A stretch of DNA of 64,000 nt. It comes from Paenibacillus montanisoli. Its GTDB lineage: Bacteria > Bacillota > Bacilli > Paenibacillales > Paenibacillaceae. Location of the stretch: the NCBI RefSeq assembly GCF_003268025.1, contig NZ_QLUW01000002.1, positions 310,001-374,000 of the forward strand, given 5' to 3'. How positions within the stretch are numbered: position 1 is the stretch's first letter; every line of letters begins with the position of its first letter. The notes under the pieces are model-generated. The model did not search any database. It was not told where the DNA came from and was given only the letters and a program-made list of their open reading frames with translations. This document shows, piece by piece, positions 8,061 to 17,400 of this stretch. A program made the position numbers and the translations under genes.

Positions 8061-8357
8061 TTATTTGGTCGTGTCGAGCTTCATTAAGGACGAAAACATG
8101 ATTTCTCCAACGATGCCTCGCGCATGGATCACTTTCTCGATGGCATGAAACAACGCGGCATCGATGACTTTCCGGCCGCAGTCTTCGCAGGCATAAAGCG
8201 GGATGGACTGTACCGTCACATCGCGAATAACGAAATTGGCGTTCGTTACCGGTTTATTGAGGCCATGACATTCAAGGCAGCATGTTACCTTAGGACGGCT
8301 GATAAAGGTATGCATGTAGTTTTGAAGCTGGACCGTTTCAACTAGTACAAGGATCAC
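8061..8357 (-). CDS. YgiT-type zinc-finger protein
   Basis: About 98 residues with two CxxC knuckles, CLEC (about residue 28) and CEDC (about residue 58), joined by a short beta-rich stretch, as in YgiT/MqsA-type N-terminal zinc domains. No helix-turn-helix follows, and no toxin partner is adjacent, so an antitoxin role is not supported. The start is unclear. A very strong site AGGAGG (8357-8362) overlaps the only upstream in-frame start (GTG 8357); at the right spacing there is only TTG-TAC-TAG in another frame. The next in-frame ATG is residue 15 and has no ribosome site. Confidence 0.65.
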   Translation of the reverse strand: MILVLVETVQLQNYMHTFISRPKVTCCLECHGLNKPVTNANFVIRDVTVQSIPLYACEDCGRKVIDAALFHAIEKVIHARGIVGEIMFSSLMKLDTTK

Positions 8358-8377
8358 CTCCTATTGGGGATGCCTCC

Positions 8378-8383
8378 ATTATA
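8378..8383 (-). promoter_or_regulatory. -10 element for the zinc-finger gene
   Basis: TATAAT on the minus strand, 16 bases before the AGGAGG. No convincing -35 lies at 16-18 bases; TTGAGG is 14 bases away. Confidence 0.45.
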
Positions 8384-8450
8384 CCATCCCCGTCCGCCCT
8401 CAATCGTCGGACTACGGGTCTGAATCGACATGGTCCATTCGTACCTGATC

Positions 8451-8576
8451 TTATTCGTTCAAATAAAGCTCGACTTTGCTCTGAATCGCATCCGCGGTTT
8501 CATCGATCGTCTTCTGTCCCGAGAAGAAGCCTTGCGTCTCCTGAGAATGAAAAATACGCGGCCAACCAGCACGGCT
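8451..8576 (-). pseudogene. Relic: C-terminal end of a sugar-binding lipoprotein gene
   Basis: The minus strand encodes about 42 codons ending in a TAA. The last 38 or so read like the C-terminus of an ABC-transporter binding protein of family 1 (WPRIFHSQET, FFSGQKTIDETA, IQSKVELYLNE). There is no start codon or ribosome site. The upstream boundary is the TGA stop of yuiD, in the same frame, so the body of the gene has been lost by deletion next to yuiD. Family assignment is from recognition of the typical ending and is inference. Confidence 0.6.
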
Positions 8577-9038
8577 TCATGCAAAGCAATAGTTCAAGAA
8601 AATACCGACGAGAGCCCCCCAGATTGCCCCAATGCCGACCTCAATCGGATAATGGCCAAGCAGCTCTTTCAATTTACCCGCGTTTGCGAACATTGTGGGC
8701 CGGTCTGAATGAACCTCGCGCAAGGAATGGATGACTTGATTCAAGTAGACGGCATGAATGCCGGCTTGCCGGCGGATGCCTATTGCGTCGTACATGGTGA
8801 TGGCACCGACAACGGAGGCAATGGCAAAACCGGTCGATGACCAGCCTTGGTCCAATCCGATCGCAGTTGCAAGCGATACGACAGCCGCCGAATGAGAGCT
8901 CGGCATTCCGCCGGTTGTGAATGCAAGCGACAGGTTCCACTTACGGGAAACGAAATAGGCGATCGGCACTTTAATCGCTTGAGCCGTTACGATGGCAAGG
9001 ATGGCAGCCCATAACGGCAGATTATGTACGATAGACAT
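8577..9038 (-). CDS. yuiD: Divergent PAP2 family membrane protein (YuiD/DUF212)
   Basis: A 153-residue membrane protein of the acid phosphatase/vanadium haloperoxidase-like family. GGMPSSHSA (about residues 43-51) is the conserved phosphatase-type motif, followed by YDAIGIRRQAG (about 84-94) and a Lys/Gly-rich turn before the last helix (ELLGHYP). Four to five hydrophobic helices. AGGTGAT lies ten bases before the ATG. Its substrate is not known; a lipid phosphate is likely from the family. A relic of a sugar-binding-protein gene abuts its stop. Confidence 0.9.
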   Translation of the reverse strand: MSIVHNLPLWAAILAIVTAQAIKVPIAYFVSRKWNLSLAFTTGGMPSSHSAAVVSLATAIGLDQGWSSTGFAIASVVGAITMYDAIGIRRQAGIHAVYLNQVIHSLREVHSDRPTMFANAGKLKELLGHYPIEVGIGAIWGALVGIFLNYCFA

Positions 9039-9382
9039 GAGCGTATATCACCTTTCTTGCGCATATTGGCCGAGAATCTCCATTGGCGCGATGATGTCTA
9101 CTCAGTATGTTTTGCTCCGACTCTACCGATGATACCCGAGAAGCAACAAAATAAAGAAGCTCTTTTCCTCATTTGAGACAAAAAAAAGGCTGCCGACATC
9201 TGCGACAGTCATTACACGATTGGCCAGTGGTCAATTCGAAACTTCTATTTTTTTGCTTTTCTACTCTATCTGATACAAACACGCTTGAAATTTAATTTTC
9301 TCATCATTAAACGGGTTAGCTTTTCATCAACAATTTTCAGAAATCCACGAACCTGTACGATGGTCACCGACCACATTCTTGC
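9039..9382. other. Intergenic stretch, yuiD promoter side and GH95 3' region
   Basis: The 344 bases between yuiD and the fucosidase gene hold the terminator at 9180-9209. TTGTTG and TAGAGT 18 bases apart on the minus strand (near 9125-9155) may be a weak yuiD promoter. The rest is AT-rich with nothing recognised. Confidence 0.4.
9180..9209 (-). terminator. Terminator of the GH95 gene
   Basis: On the minus strand a CTGTCG / CGGCAG hairpin with one mismatch is followed by eight T. It lies about 175 bases after the GH95 stop. Confidence 0.6.
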
Positions 9383-11773
9383 TCATTGGCTTGCATTCTG
9401 GAAAATCAGGGAAACCGATTTGTTTGCTTGGATCACCACGGAGAGCAAGCCCTCCATAGGCTCGATGACTCGGTTCTCCTTCCCTTCCTCGCAAATCAGC
9501 ACAGGAGTATCGGATTTCAGCTTAAACGTGTTGCTAATACAACACTTTACAGTCAGTCGGTATGCTTGCATTCGCTCCCATTTTAGAGAAATTTCGAATC
9601 CTCCTCGAACGCGTATACCGGATATCGTCCCACTCTGCCAAGCCGAAGGAAGGGCTGGCAATAGTTCAACAAATTCGTTGTGAGATTGGACGATCATTTC
9701 CACGATGCCCGCGGTATAGCCGAAATTTCCGTCGATTTGAAATGGCGGATGGGCGCCGAGCAGATTCGGAAGAATGCCTCCTTTGGAACCGAACACGCCT
9801 GAAGGCTCCTTAACTACGTTAAAAAAGCGGCGAAGCAGATCCATGCTCCGTTCCCCGTCTTTCAGTCGGGACCAAAGGCATATTTTCCATCCGAGGCTCC
9901 ACCCTGATCCGGCATCCCCGCGCCTGTTTAAGGTTTGCCGAACCGCGTCAGTCAAGGCCTCATCCATCCATTGATTCCCTGGATAAATACCGTATAGATG
10001 TGAAATATGGCGATGACGCGTGTCTTCATCCTCATAATCAATAAGCCATTCCTGCAACTGACCGTACCTTCCAATTTGCAACGGGAATAGACGAGCTTTA
10101 GCGGTTTTCACTTTCTTGACCCATTCCTCTTCAACCCCAAGGATTGCGGTCATCTGCAAGCAATTGGCGAACAGATCGTCGATGAGCTGAAGATCCATCG
10201 TCGCGCCTCTTGTGACTTCTCCCCGCTGACCATCCTCTGTAAAGAAGTGATGCTCCGGTGATGTCGACGGCGATGTAATCAAGCGCCCTCCATCGTCCTC
10301 AACTAGCCAATCCAAGCAAAATAGTGCCGCGCCTTTCAATATCGGGTATGCCTCTTCGGATAGGAATTGCTTATCCTGCGTATATTCGTAATGCTCCCAT
10401 AAATGCCGGCACAGCCATGGACCGGCCATCGGCCAGAATGCATACGCCGGATCGCCATGACGCTCGGCGCCCACAGGATGCGCATGTCTCCATAAATCCG
10501 AATTGTGATGCGCCGTCCAGCCCTTCAATCCGTACCGCTCTTTAACCATTTTCTCGCCGTTTATAGCAAGCTCCTGGATCGCTTTAAGTAACGGACGATG
10601 GCATTCGGACAAATTCGTCGATTCCGCAGGCCAATAATTCATTTCCGTATTGATATTCAAGGTGTAGTTACTTGTCCATGGCGCTCGCGTAATATCGTTC
10701 CAAATGCCTTGCAGATTAGCTGGCTGTGTCCCTTCCCGGGAACAAGCAATCAGCAAATATCGTCCAAAATGGAATAATAAGGCGACCATTGCCGGATCGT
10801 CCGCACCATATTGTTGCAGCCTTTTATCAGTATCAAGCTTCTCTTCTTCCTCGATGACATCCCCAAGTGAAAACTCGACCCGATCAAACAGCCTCCGATA
10901 ATCCAGAGTATGTACTTCTTTCAATTGATCATAACTACTATTCATAGCCTTCGAAAGCGTCGTCGAATTACGCTCGGCCAGCGCGCCGAAATCATTGCCC
11001 GGCCGTTGATCAAAGCCGTTAAATGACGTTGAAGCCGCAAAGTAAAGAACAGCCGACGTCGCGCCCTGGACCCACAGTTTGCCATGTCGATATTCGACCT
11101 TACCATCCTCGGCGCAAACGCATAATCTGCCCTCGAAATGGATCGCTTTCGTTTCACCAAATTCCCCGTATACAATCGGCAGTTCATCTTCCTTATAATA
11201 ATGAGGCGCGATATATTCGGGACAAATCCCCCGCAGCACCAAAGCATTATCCTCTGACACCGTTTCAGCCTTAAGCGGGCTATCTAAACTCGCCGTAAAG
11301 CTTAACCGTTTGGGAACGGAGCTGGTAAACCGAATAGCCAATACCTGATGGGGATTGGACACAAACGCTTCACGTGCGAATTCACATTGGCCGATTTTGT
11401 ACGAAACCGATGAGACCGCATTGTCGATGTCTAGCATACGCTCGTAGTTAGCGCAGTCATTTCCATGAAAGTGCCGAATCGTTAAATCGCCAAGAGGTAA
11501 ATACCCTTGCGCATACGGGCCGAACATGTTTTTCGCCTCGTCTGTCGCCTCGACATATTTCTCCTCGTCGATTAGCTGCCTTACCTTCCGCAGTGCTTCC
11601 CTATCGTCGTAACGTTTATCCTGAGCCGGGGGACCTGACCATAACGTATCCTCGTTAAGCTGGAAGAGCTCCTTCTCTACGCCTCCATAATGCATTGCAC
11701 CGATTCTTCCGTTACCTAGCGGCATTGCCTCCGTCCACTGCGTTGCAGCTCGTCTAAAGGTTAAGCGCTTCAC
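9383..11773 (-). CDS. Glycoside hydrolase family 95 (alpha-L-fucosidase type)
   Basis: A 796-residue hydrolase without a signal peptide, so it acts in the cytosol on imported oligosaccharide. The N-terminal beta domain begins WTEAMPLGNGRIGAM and continues QLNEDTLWSG; the (alpha/alpha)6 barrel contains GIWND, the Asn-rich NYTLNINTEMNYWPAE (about residue 365), TSPSTSPEHHF (about 515) and IDGNFGYTAGI (about 690). In characterised GH95 enzymes the second, third and fourth of these supply the catalytic Asn, Glu and Asp. The start is GTG, with GGAGG six bases upstream. Family members split alpha-L-fucosides or alpha-L-galactosides; the true substrate here is not known. Follows the dehydrogenase gene by 49 bases. 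Confidence 0.92.
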   Translation of the reverse strand: MKRLTFRRAATQWTEAMPLGNGRIGAMHYGGVEKELFQLNEDTLWSGPPAQDKRYDDREALRKVRQLIDEEKYVEATDEAKNMFGPYAQGYLPLGDLTIRHFHGNDCANYERMLDIDNAVSSVSYKIGQCEFAREAFVSNPHQVLAIRFTSSVPKRLSFTASLDSPLKAETVSEDNALVLRGICPEYIAPHYYKEDELPIVYGEFGETKAIHFEGRLCVCAEDGKVEYRHGKLWVQGATSAVLYFAASTSFNGFDQRPGNDFGALAERNSTTLSKAMNSSYDQLKEVHTLDYRRLFDRVEFSLGDVIEEEEKLDTDKRLQQYGADDPAMVALLFHFGRYLLIACSREGTQPANLQGIWNDITRAPWTSNYTLNINTEMNYWPAESTNLSECHRPLLKAIQELAINGEKMVKERYGLKGWTAHHNSDLWRHAHPVGAERHGDPAYAFWPMAGPWLCRHLWEHYEYTQDKQFLSEEAYPILKGAALFCLDWLVEDDGGRLITSPSTSPEHHFFTEDGQRGEVTRGATMDLQLIDDLFANCLQMTAILGVEEEWVKKVKTAKARLFPLQIGRYGQLQEWLIDYEDEDTRHRHISHLYGIYPGNQWMDEALTDAVRQTLNRRGDAGSGWSLGWKICLWSRLKDGERSMDLLRRFFNVVKEPSGVFGSKGGILPNLLGAHPPFQIDGNFGYTAGIVEMIVQSHNEFVELLPALPSAWQSGTISGIRVRGGFEISLKWERMQAYRLTVKCCISNTFKLKSDTPVLICEEGKENRVIEPMEGLLSVVIQANKSVSLIFQNASQ

Positions 11774-11822
11774 ATGCAGCCTCCACAGAACGTATTATAA
11801 AGTACGATTACTGGTTGTATGT

Positions 11823-13106
11823 CTAACAAACCGTGCATCTATTTCGGACATCTACGGAACGAAGATGAGCAGCGTACTCGTCCAGATCGATTACCTTCCC
11901 GCCGTTCAAACGCGATTCCTCTGCGGCAAATGCCATCAAGTGGCTTCGTACCGAAGCGGATGCAGATGTTAAGCTCTCTTGGCCACCGTTGTTCCTCACT
12001 TCATCTAGGAAGCTGCTGACGATGCCAGCATCGCCTCCGCCGTGGCCGCTGGACTGTTCAGCAATGGTGATTTCTGTCTTCTTATGCGTAAGAAAATCGA
12101 ACAAAGTGACTGTATTCCCTTCTCCGCGAAGCTCTCCTCTTGTCCCCATAATTTGAATTCGCCGCTCTTGCTCGAAGGTAAAGCCGCACATGCTGAAGAT
12201 CGCCGTTGCTCCACTCGCAAACTCCATGTTGACAACTTGATGGTCAACTACGTTGTTGTCACTCTTATAGACGCAACGACCATAGTTCGTATCTCTCAAT
12301 CCCTGCACGATTTTCTCTTGGGAAAGGTCCGGCGCAAAATGTCTTGCCCAGGCCTTGAACTGATCACTCAAATAAAAGCGCTGCGCAGCATAAGGGCAGG
12401 TCGAGTGCACGCGGCAGTCGAGGCACCGTTCTGCTGCCCCTTCTGGTGCATTTGCCTCGTGGAAATGCATCAGGGAACCAAACGAGCTGACCCTCGTGCA
12501 TGGCTGATCCATCAGCCAGGATAGAACATCCATGTCATGACAAGATTTAGAGAGAATCATTGGGCTCGATTGCTCGGAATTATTCCAGTTGCCTCGGACG
12601 AAGCTATGAGCGATATGCCAATAACCAACGTTTTCATTCAGCTGAATGGATACGACGTCTCCGATGTGCCCCGCTTGAATCGTCTCCTTGATCGTACTCC
12701 AAAATGGCGTGTAGCGCAGTACATGGCATATGGTCAGAAGTCTGTCATTCTCTTTGGCGACTCTTTCCATCTCAAGACATTCTTGCGGATCGGGAGACAT
12801 GGGTTTCTCCAGAAGAACATGATACTTATTGTTCAGCGCATGGATTGCCGGCTGAAAATGCATCTGATCCTGCGTACAGATGACAGCAATATCCGCTAGT
12901 TTCCCTTCAGCGAGCAGCGTCTCCCATGATTCGTACACACGCTCGGCTGGAATGCTATGGTCATCAGCGAATTTAGTCCGCCTTCCGGGATCGGCTTCCG
13001 CTACTGCGACGAATTTGAGCTCATGCGGATAATGGAGTGCGTATGGCGCGTAACTGCTTGCACCACGCGCGCCAGCTCCGATTAAAACAGCTGTTAATTG
13101 CTTCAT
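11823..13106 (-). CDS. Gfo/Idh/MocA dehydrogenase with four-cysteine insertion
   Basis: A 427-residue NAD(P)-dependent sugar oxidoreductase. The Rossmann motif GAGARGASS is at the N-terminus and the EKPMSP signature is near residue 98. Between the cofactor domain and the C-terminal sheet it carries CLDCRVHSTCPY (about 228-239), with a fourth Cys in YGRCVYK (about residue 275); the spacing suggests a bound metal (zinc or iron-sulfur), which I infer. AGAGGAG precedes the ATG. It has its own promoter (13182-13211) with the locus palindrome just upstream and is transcribed with the fucosidase gene. A role in converting a released sugar is likely. Confidence 0.88.
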   Translation of the reverse strand: MKQLTAVLIGAGARGASSYAPYALHYPHELKFVAVAEADPGRRTKFADDHSIPAERVYESWETLLAEGKLADIAVICTQDQMHFQPAIHALNNKYHVLLEKPMSPDPQECLEMERVAKENDRLLTICHVLRYTPFWSTIKETIQAGHIGDVVSIQLNENVGYWHIAHSFVRGNWNNSEQSSPMILSKSCHDMDVLSWLMDQPCTRVSSFGSLMHFHEANAPEGAAERCLDCRVHSTCPYAAQRFYLSDQFKAWARHFAPDLSQEKIVQGLRDTNYGRCVYKSDNNVVDHQVVNMEFASGATAIFSMCGFTFEQERRIQIMGTRGELRGEGNTVTLFDFLTHKKTEITIAEQSSGHGGGDAGIVSSFLDEVRNNGGQESLTSASASVRSHLMAFAAEESRLNGGKVIDLDEYAAHLRSVDVRNRCTVC

Positions 13107-13181
13107 GTTTGCTCTTCTCCTCTGTCAGTTCAAATTGAAAACTTCGCTCATTATTCGCACCAAATTCACTTCATTATAGCT

Positions 13182-13211
13182 ATCATATTTGGAGTAATCA
13201 CTTCATGTCAA
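13182..13211 (-). promoter_or_regulatory. SigA promoter of the dehydrogenase-GH95 pair
   Basis: On the minus strand, TTGACA (13206-13211), an 18-base spacer, TATGAT (13182-13187). Confidence 0.75.
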
Positions 13212-13216
13212 CGTAT

Positions 13217-13230
13217 ATTTGGATCCAAAT
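13217..13230. promoter_or_regulatory. Palindromic operator ATTTGGATCCAAAT, copy 1
   Basis: A perfect 14-bp palindrome five bases upstream of the TTGACA at 13206-13211. Its centre is about 48 bases before the predicted start of transcription. An identical copy stands at the ABC-importer promoter (21385-21398). I see no third copy in the window. Confidence 0.7.
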
Positions 13231-13261
13231 TTTCATTAAACTTGTGGTGTACACTGCATGC

Positions 13262-13319
13262 TCAAAAAAAAGAACCTCTAAATGTCGTTCACCCGATTGG
13301 ATGAACGACATTTAGAGGT
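13262..13319 (-). terminator. Strong terminator of the LacI gene
   Basis: A perfect 18-bp inverted repeat (13274-13291 with 13302-13319, loop of ten) is followed on the minus strand by eight T. It isolates the regulator transcript from the dehydrogenase gene. Confidence 0.93.
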
Positions 13320-13359
13320 AAATTTATTTCTAGAGCTTATGTCGTTTAGCACTTCTTGT

Positions 13360-14394
13360 TTATGAGGATGACGATTGCCGAACCACAAGTTCATACGGGA
13401 GCAACACTTTGAGCGGAAGTGAATAGTGACCTTCAACGTAATTTACCAACATGTTTGCAGCCACTTCGCCGATTTCCGACTTCGGCACCTGCACACTTGT
13501 GAGTGGTGGCGATGAATATTGCGCTAATTCAATATTATCCATGCCGACGAATGCGATATCCTGGGGAATGCGATAACCTTTCTCTACGGCGGCGCGAAGT
13601 GCGGGTAACGCCAGAGCGTCGCTTGCACAAAACATTGCAGTTGGTCTTTCATCCGCATTCAGCCTATCGAGCATCTCTGTCATTAAACTATAGCTCATAT
13701 CAACATTCCAATTGGCATTAATAATCCAGCTTCTGTTCAGTTCGCTTCCCGTTTCGAGCATACCGAACTTATAGCCTAAAAATCGTTCATCCTCATCCAT
13801 TTCATTAAAGAAGGTTGGTCCCCCAATAAATCCGATTTTCTTATGTCCCTGTGCAACCAGATGCCTGACTGCAGTGCGCGCGGCCGAGAGGCGATCGCAA
13901 TCAACAACGGGTACGGCTAAGCTATCATAATTCAGGCTGACGCCAAGCACGCGCACGCCTTCTTCTTTCATGACCTCAAATTGCTCCTTATCGTACCAGG
14001 CAATCGAAAGAATGCCCTTCACTCCCGTTTCCCTGATCAAGGAGCGCAAGTAATTGGGACTCCCCAACTCTTCTCTCGCTGTGAAAAACGCGGGAGTTCG
14101 CCCAAGCTCAAATAACTTCTTGCGGAAGCCAGACAAAATGCTTGTAAAATACGGATGATAATCAAATAAAGACTGAGGCATAATACAGCCTATTGATTTC
14201 TCGATTTGATGTTGAGTTTTCGCCGCCGAAGGTGTTTCCTCAGCCTCTATTTCATAGCCAATATCATTCGCAACTTCTAATACTTTGCGCTTTGTCTCTT
14301 TACTGACAGGGCGATTAGCATCATTACTAATCGCACGTGATACAGTGGAAATCGATACTCCGAGTCGATCGGCAATATCCTTCAATGTAGGCAA
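13360..14394 (-). CDS. LacI-family transcriptional regulator
   Basis: A 344-residue regulator. The N-terminal helix-turn-helix reads LKDIADRLGVSISTVSRAI (residues 3-21), followed by a hinge and a periplasmic-binding-protein-like sugar domain (IGFIGGPTFFNE, FCASDALALPALRA, GMDNIELAQYSSPPLTSV). The start is TTG with GGAGG seven bases before. It follows the 1069-residue gene by 45 bases and ends at a strong terminator. It most likely controls this glycan locus, and the palindrome ATTTGGATCCAAAT or the cre-like site at 21474 are candidate targets; that pairing is inference. Confidence 0.92.
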   Translation of the reverse strand: MPTLKDIADRLGVSISTVSRAISNDANRPVSKETKRKVLEVANDIGYEIEAEETPSAAKTQHQIEKSIGCIMPQSLFDYHPYFTSILSGFRKKLFELGRTPAFFTAREELGSPNYLRSLIRETGVKGILSIAWYDKEQFEVMKEEGVRVLGVSLNYDSLAVPVVDCDRLSAARTAVRHLVAQGHKKIGFIGGPTFFNEMDEDERFLGYKFGMLETGSELNRSWIINANWNVDMSYSLMTEMLDRLNADERPTAMFCASDALALPALRAAVEKGYRIPQDIAFVGMDNIELAQYSSPPLTSVQVPKSEIGEVAANMLVNYVEGHYSLPLKVLLPYELVVRQSSSS

Positions 14395-14439
14395 ATTAAC
14401 ACCTCCTCGAATGTATGATACCCTTCATTTGCTCTTTCA

Positions 14440-17400
14440 TCAACAAAATGAACACGTTGAACACGTCATGTCATAAAAGCCGTTAATCGAAATCGTATTT
14501 TCTCGAACGCCATTCATCGTAATGACCTCAATGGATGTAGTCCCATATCCTTGTAAGCGAACGATAGTGTCACCGTTGGACTCATGGATTGAAACCACCT
14601 CGGTATCCATATCCCTTGTTAGGACGCCAACCGATTTGGATAACGTAATCATATTGATTTTATCACGCTCAATATTGATTTCAAACGATTGATTGTTCCA
14701 TTTCAATGTTGCCTTGGCAATTTCTTTGTCACTCCACCAATCGATGTTTAGCAAATAGATGACTCTTAAACCATCTTCACGGTCAAACACTGTAAAGTTG
14801 ACAGTATCATCACTAACGATATACCCTTTCTCATACTCCGCCCTGCAAGCTTCCTCAGCAGTTTGCTTTAAGACAGCTTCGTATTCTTCACGAATTGCCG
14901 GGTTGGCAGGATAGTTCAGTGAATTAATAAAGATCACTTTGCCTTTGCCGACACTGTTATGAATAATTAGCCCTTTGCCTTGATGTGACCGGACGACTGT
15001 TGCTGTATCTTGCAAGGTAAGTTCCGCCATTCTTTTCGGATCCTCTACATATTCAGGGAACGTATAATCTTGTATCCCCAGCAGCTTTTCTATTAAGCCC
15101 TTATCGATAACGCCACTTGTTCCAGTTATGGCCTCATTTCGATTCGTTGTGGTAAACAGATGCGCCCAAGTCAAGATCGCCGTGCCACCATTTTCGCAAA
15201 ACGCAAGGATCTGCTTAAACTGCTGCTCTGTAGCCGTATTGTATCCTAAGAATGCAAGCACTTTATAATTTTGATAAGCAGCCTGCTGGGCCTCTATAGG
15301 TAAAATATCAACCGTGCCATATGGGGTTCTTGAATAAAACCCTTGCGGTTTGTTTTCACATGGGTACCTATAAATCGCATTCAGAACAGAATCCGGGAAG
15401 AACACTTTTAGCAAATCCCAGCTTTCTTCCATATGGTCAAACTTCCACTGCTCACCTATTTGTCCCCATGCATTAGGCCTTGTAAAACAAACCCAAGCAT
15501 CATTCTTTCCATGTAAAAATCCAAGTGGGACAATCATATTAGTCGGTCTTGTATGCGTGTTTACAAAATGAGCAAAGTTTTTTTGAACTTCTAAGTGCCC
15601 AAGGCAAGCCGGAGAGAAGCGATCGAAAAAGGCCAGCTCACTTTCGATATGCATAAGTCCTTCTTCCGTGTTGATGTGATTGATGTTATGGGTGTAACAA
15701 ACAAAAAGAGAAAGCTGATACCTTCTAAACCGTTCTTTCGTATCATGAGGCAACGTTGACCATTGAACGGCCAAATGTGCCAACAAATCTTTCTTGTTAT
15801 ACGCAATTGCCGCCCCTCTCTGGGCTGCGATTATAATTTCATGCGGGCCATACATCAATTCGCTGCCTGCACTTTCTACGCCGCCCTCGTAGAAATATTT
15901 GAATAGCGTGCTTGGACCCGAATGTCTCTTAACGCCGTTTAACGAATAGCGAACGTTATCGACAAGCTGATTAGCCGCTTCTTCCATGTCCCTTGGCTTC
16001 ACAGGATTATAATTCGCAAAAACGCGATTAAGTGCATAAACAGGAGGCGTTAGATATTTGCCATCCTTGATTTTATCGGTAAGACGCTCCATCAGCTCGT
16101 CAAAAAATGCAAATTTCTCGCCACGCCGAATACCCCAATAATAGAAGGCTCCGTCTCTTTCATGTCCCTGATTTCCAACAAAATAGGGTCCTTCTAACAT
16201 ATCTCTCGTTGGGTTTGCATTCATACCCGGAAGCTCGCGTCCATCTATAATGTGGCAATAATGATAGCGAAGCTCTGTAAACAGATTGACAACGTGCGTC
16301 CAAAAATCAGTGTTTAATTCTCTCGTTCCAGACCAGCGATAAACGGGCCTTAACGTAATAAAATTACCCAATCTGTTGTTGATGTACCAACAGAAATACT
16401 CATCAAACTCATCCATGTCCTGAGCGAAATATATGGCATCCGACGTTCCCGTTAATACATTGTCGTCTTTTTTTTCTATCGTACGGGTTATGGAGACCGT
16501 TTCTTCTTCCAAACCGCAATTTAGTTGGATATTGAAATTCGTTTGATGGGCTGTTGCCGTAAAATTGATTACGTTAAAGCCCTTGTTACATTCATGCGTC
16601 TTTTCAAAAATCAAGTTTTCATTGCCGCTTACAGTAACGATCGATGGTTGCTTCAAGTAAATCAAAACAGGAATAGGCGTATGCAGCGGTATGCAATCAT
16701 TACAACCAACTACGGTTAAATTTTTTGCTTCCTTATAGAGCAAATATACTGATTTAACTAGGTAAGGATGAGGCATAAAATAGTCCGCTTGATTGGTGAT
16801 GCTGATCGTGTTCTTTCCTATCTGCAATAAAGCTCTATCGATCGTAAATTCTTTCTCGGTAAACCGTAGGGAACGTTGAAAAAACTCGCCGTCAAAGCAT
16901 ACCTCACCGTTGATTTTGATTTGAAGGTTTGCCCACTCTTTTTTGGAGAGGTTTTCTCCAAACCAGTTCATATCTTCATGAAAAGGATTAAACATCGTAA
17001 ACTGCGGCAAATAGTTATAGCCCGGCTCACAGTAGAAGTTCCCTTTTAAATAGGGGTCTTCCAAGTAAAGATCGCCAGTGCATCCCTTTACATGGAAATA
17101 AACCAAAACAGAAGCGACATTATCCTCAAGGGCAAAGTCCGTTTCAATTTTCTTCCAGGAGTATGTTCCCTCTTCGATTGGAATAACAATCACTTCATCC
17201 GGATCTAAACTGATTGAAGCTTTGTTCACTCCTTCTTTGATCAACCGCTTCTCAAAAACAATTTCCAATTCAGCATCGGTAGACTTTATTAATTGCTCTG
17301 CCTTTGCATAGATAGAGAAGGTAAATTGATTGCCAGCATGTTCAGGCTTTACAAATTTATAATAGGCACGCTTTCGATACTCTTCGCCATTACCTTTGAA

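Noticed and set aside
8061-8357. MqsA-type antitoxin
   Set aside because: Zinc knuckles are present but there is no DNA-binding domain and no toxin gene beside it.
8430-8708. Plus-strand frame of 92 residues
   Set aside because: Antisense to the end of yuiD and to the binding-protein relic, which explain the coding signal.
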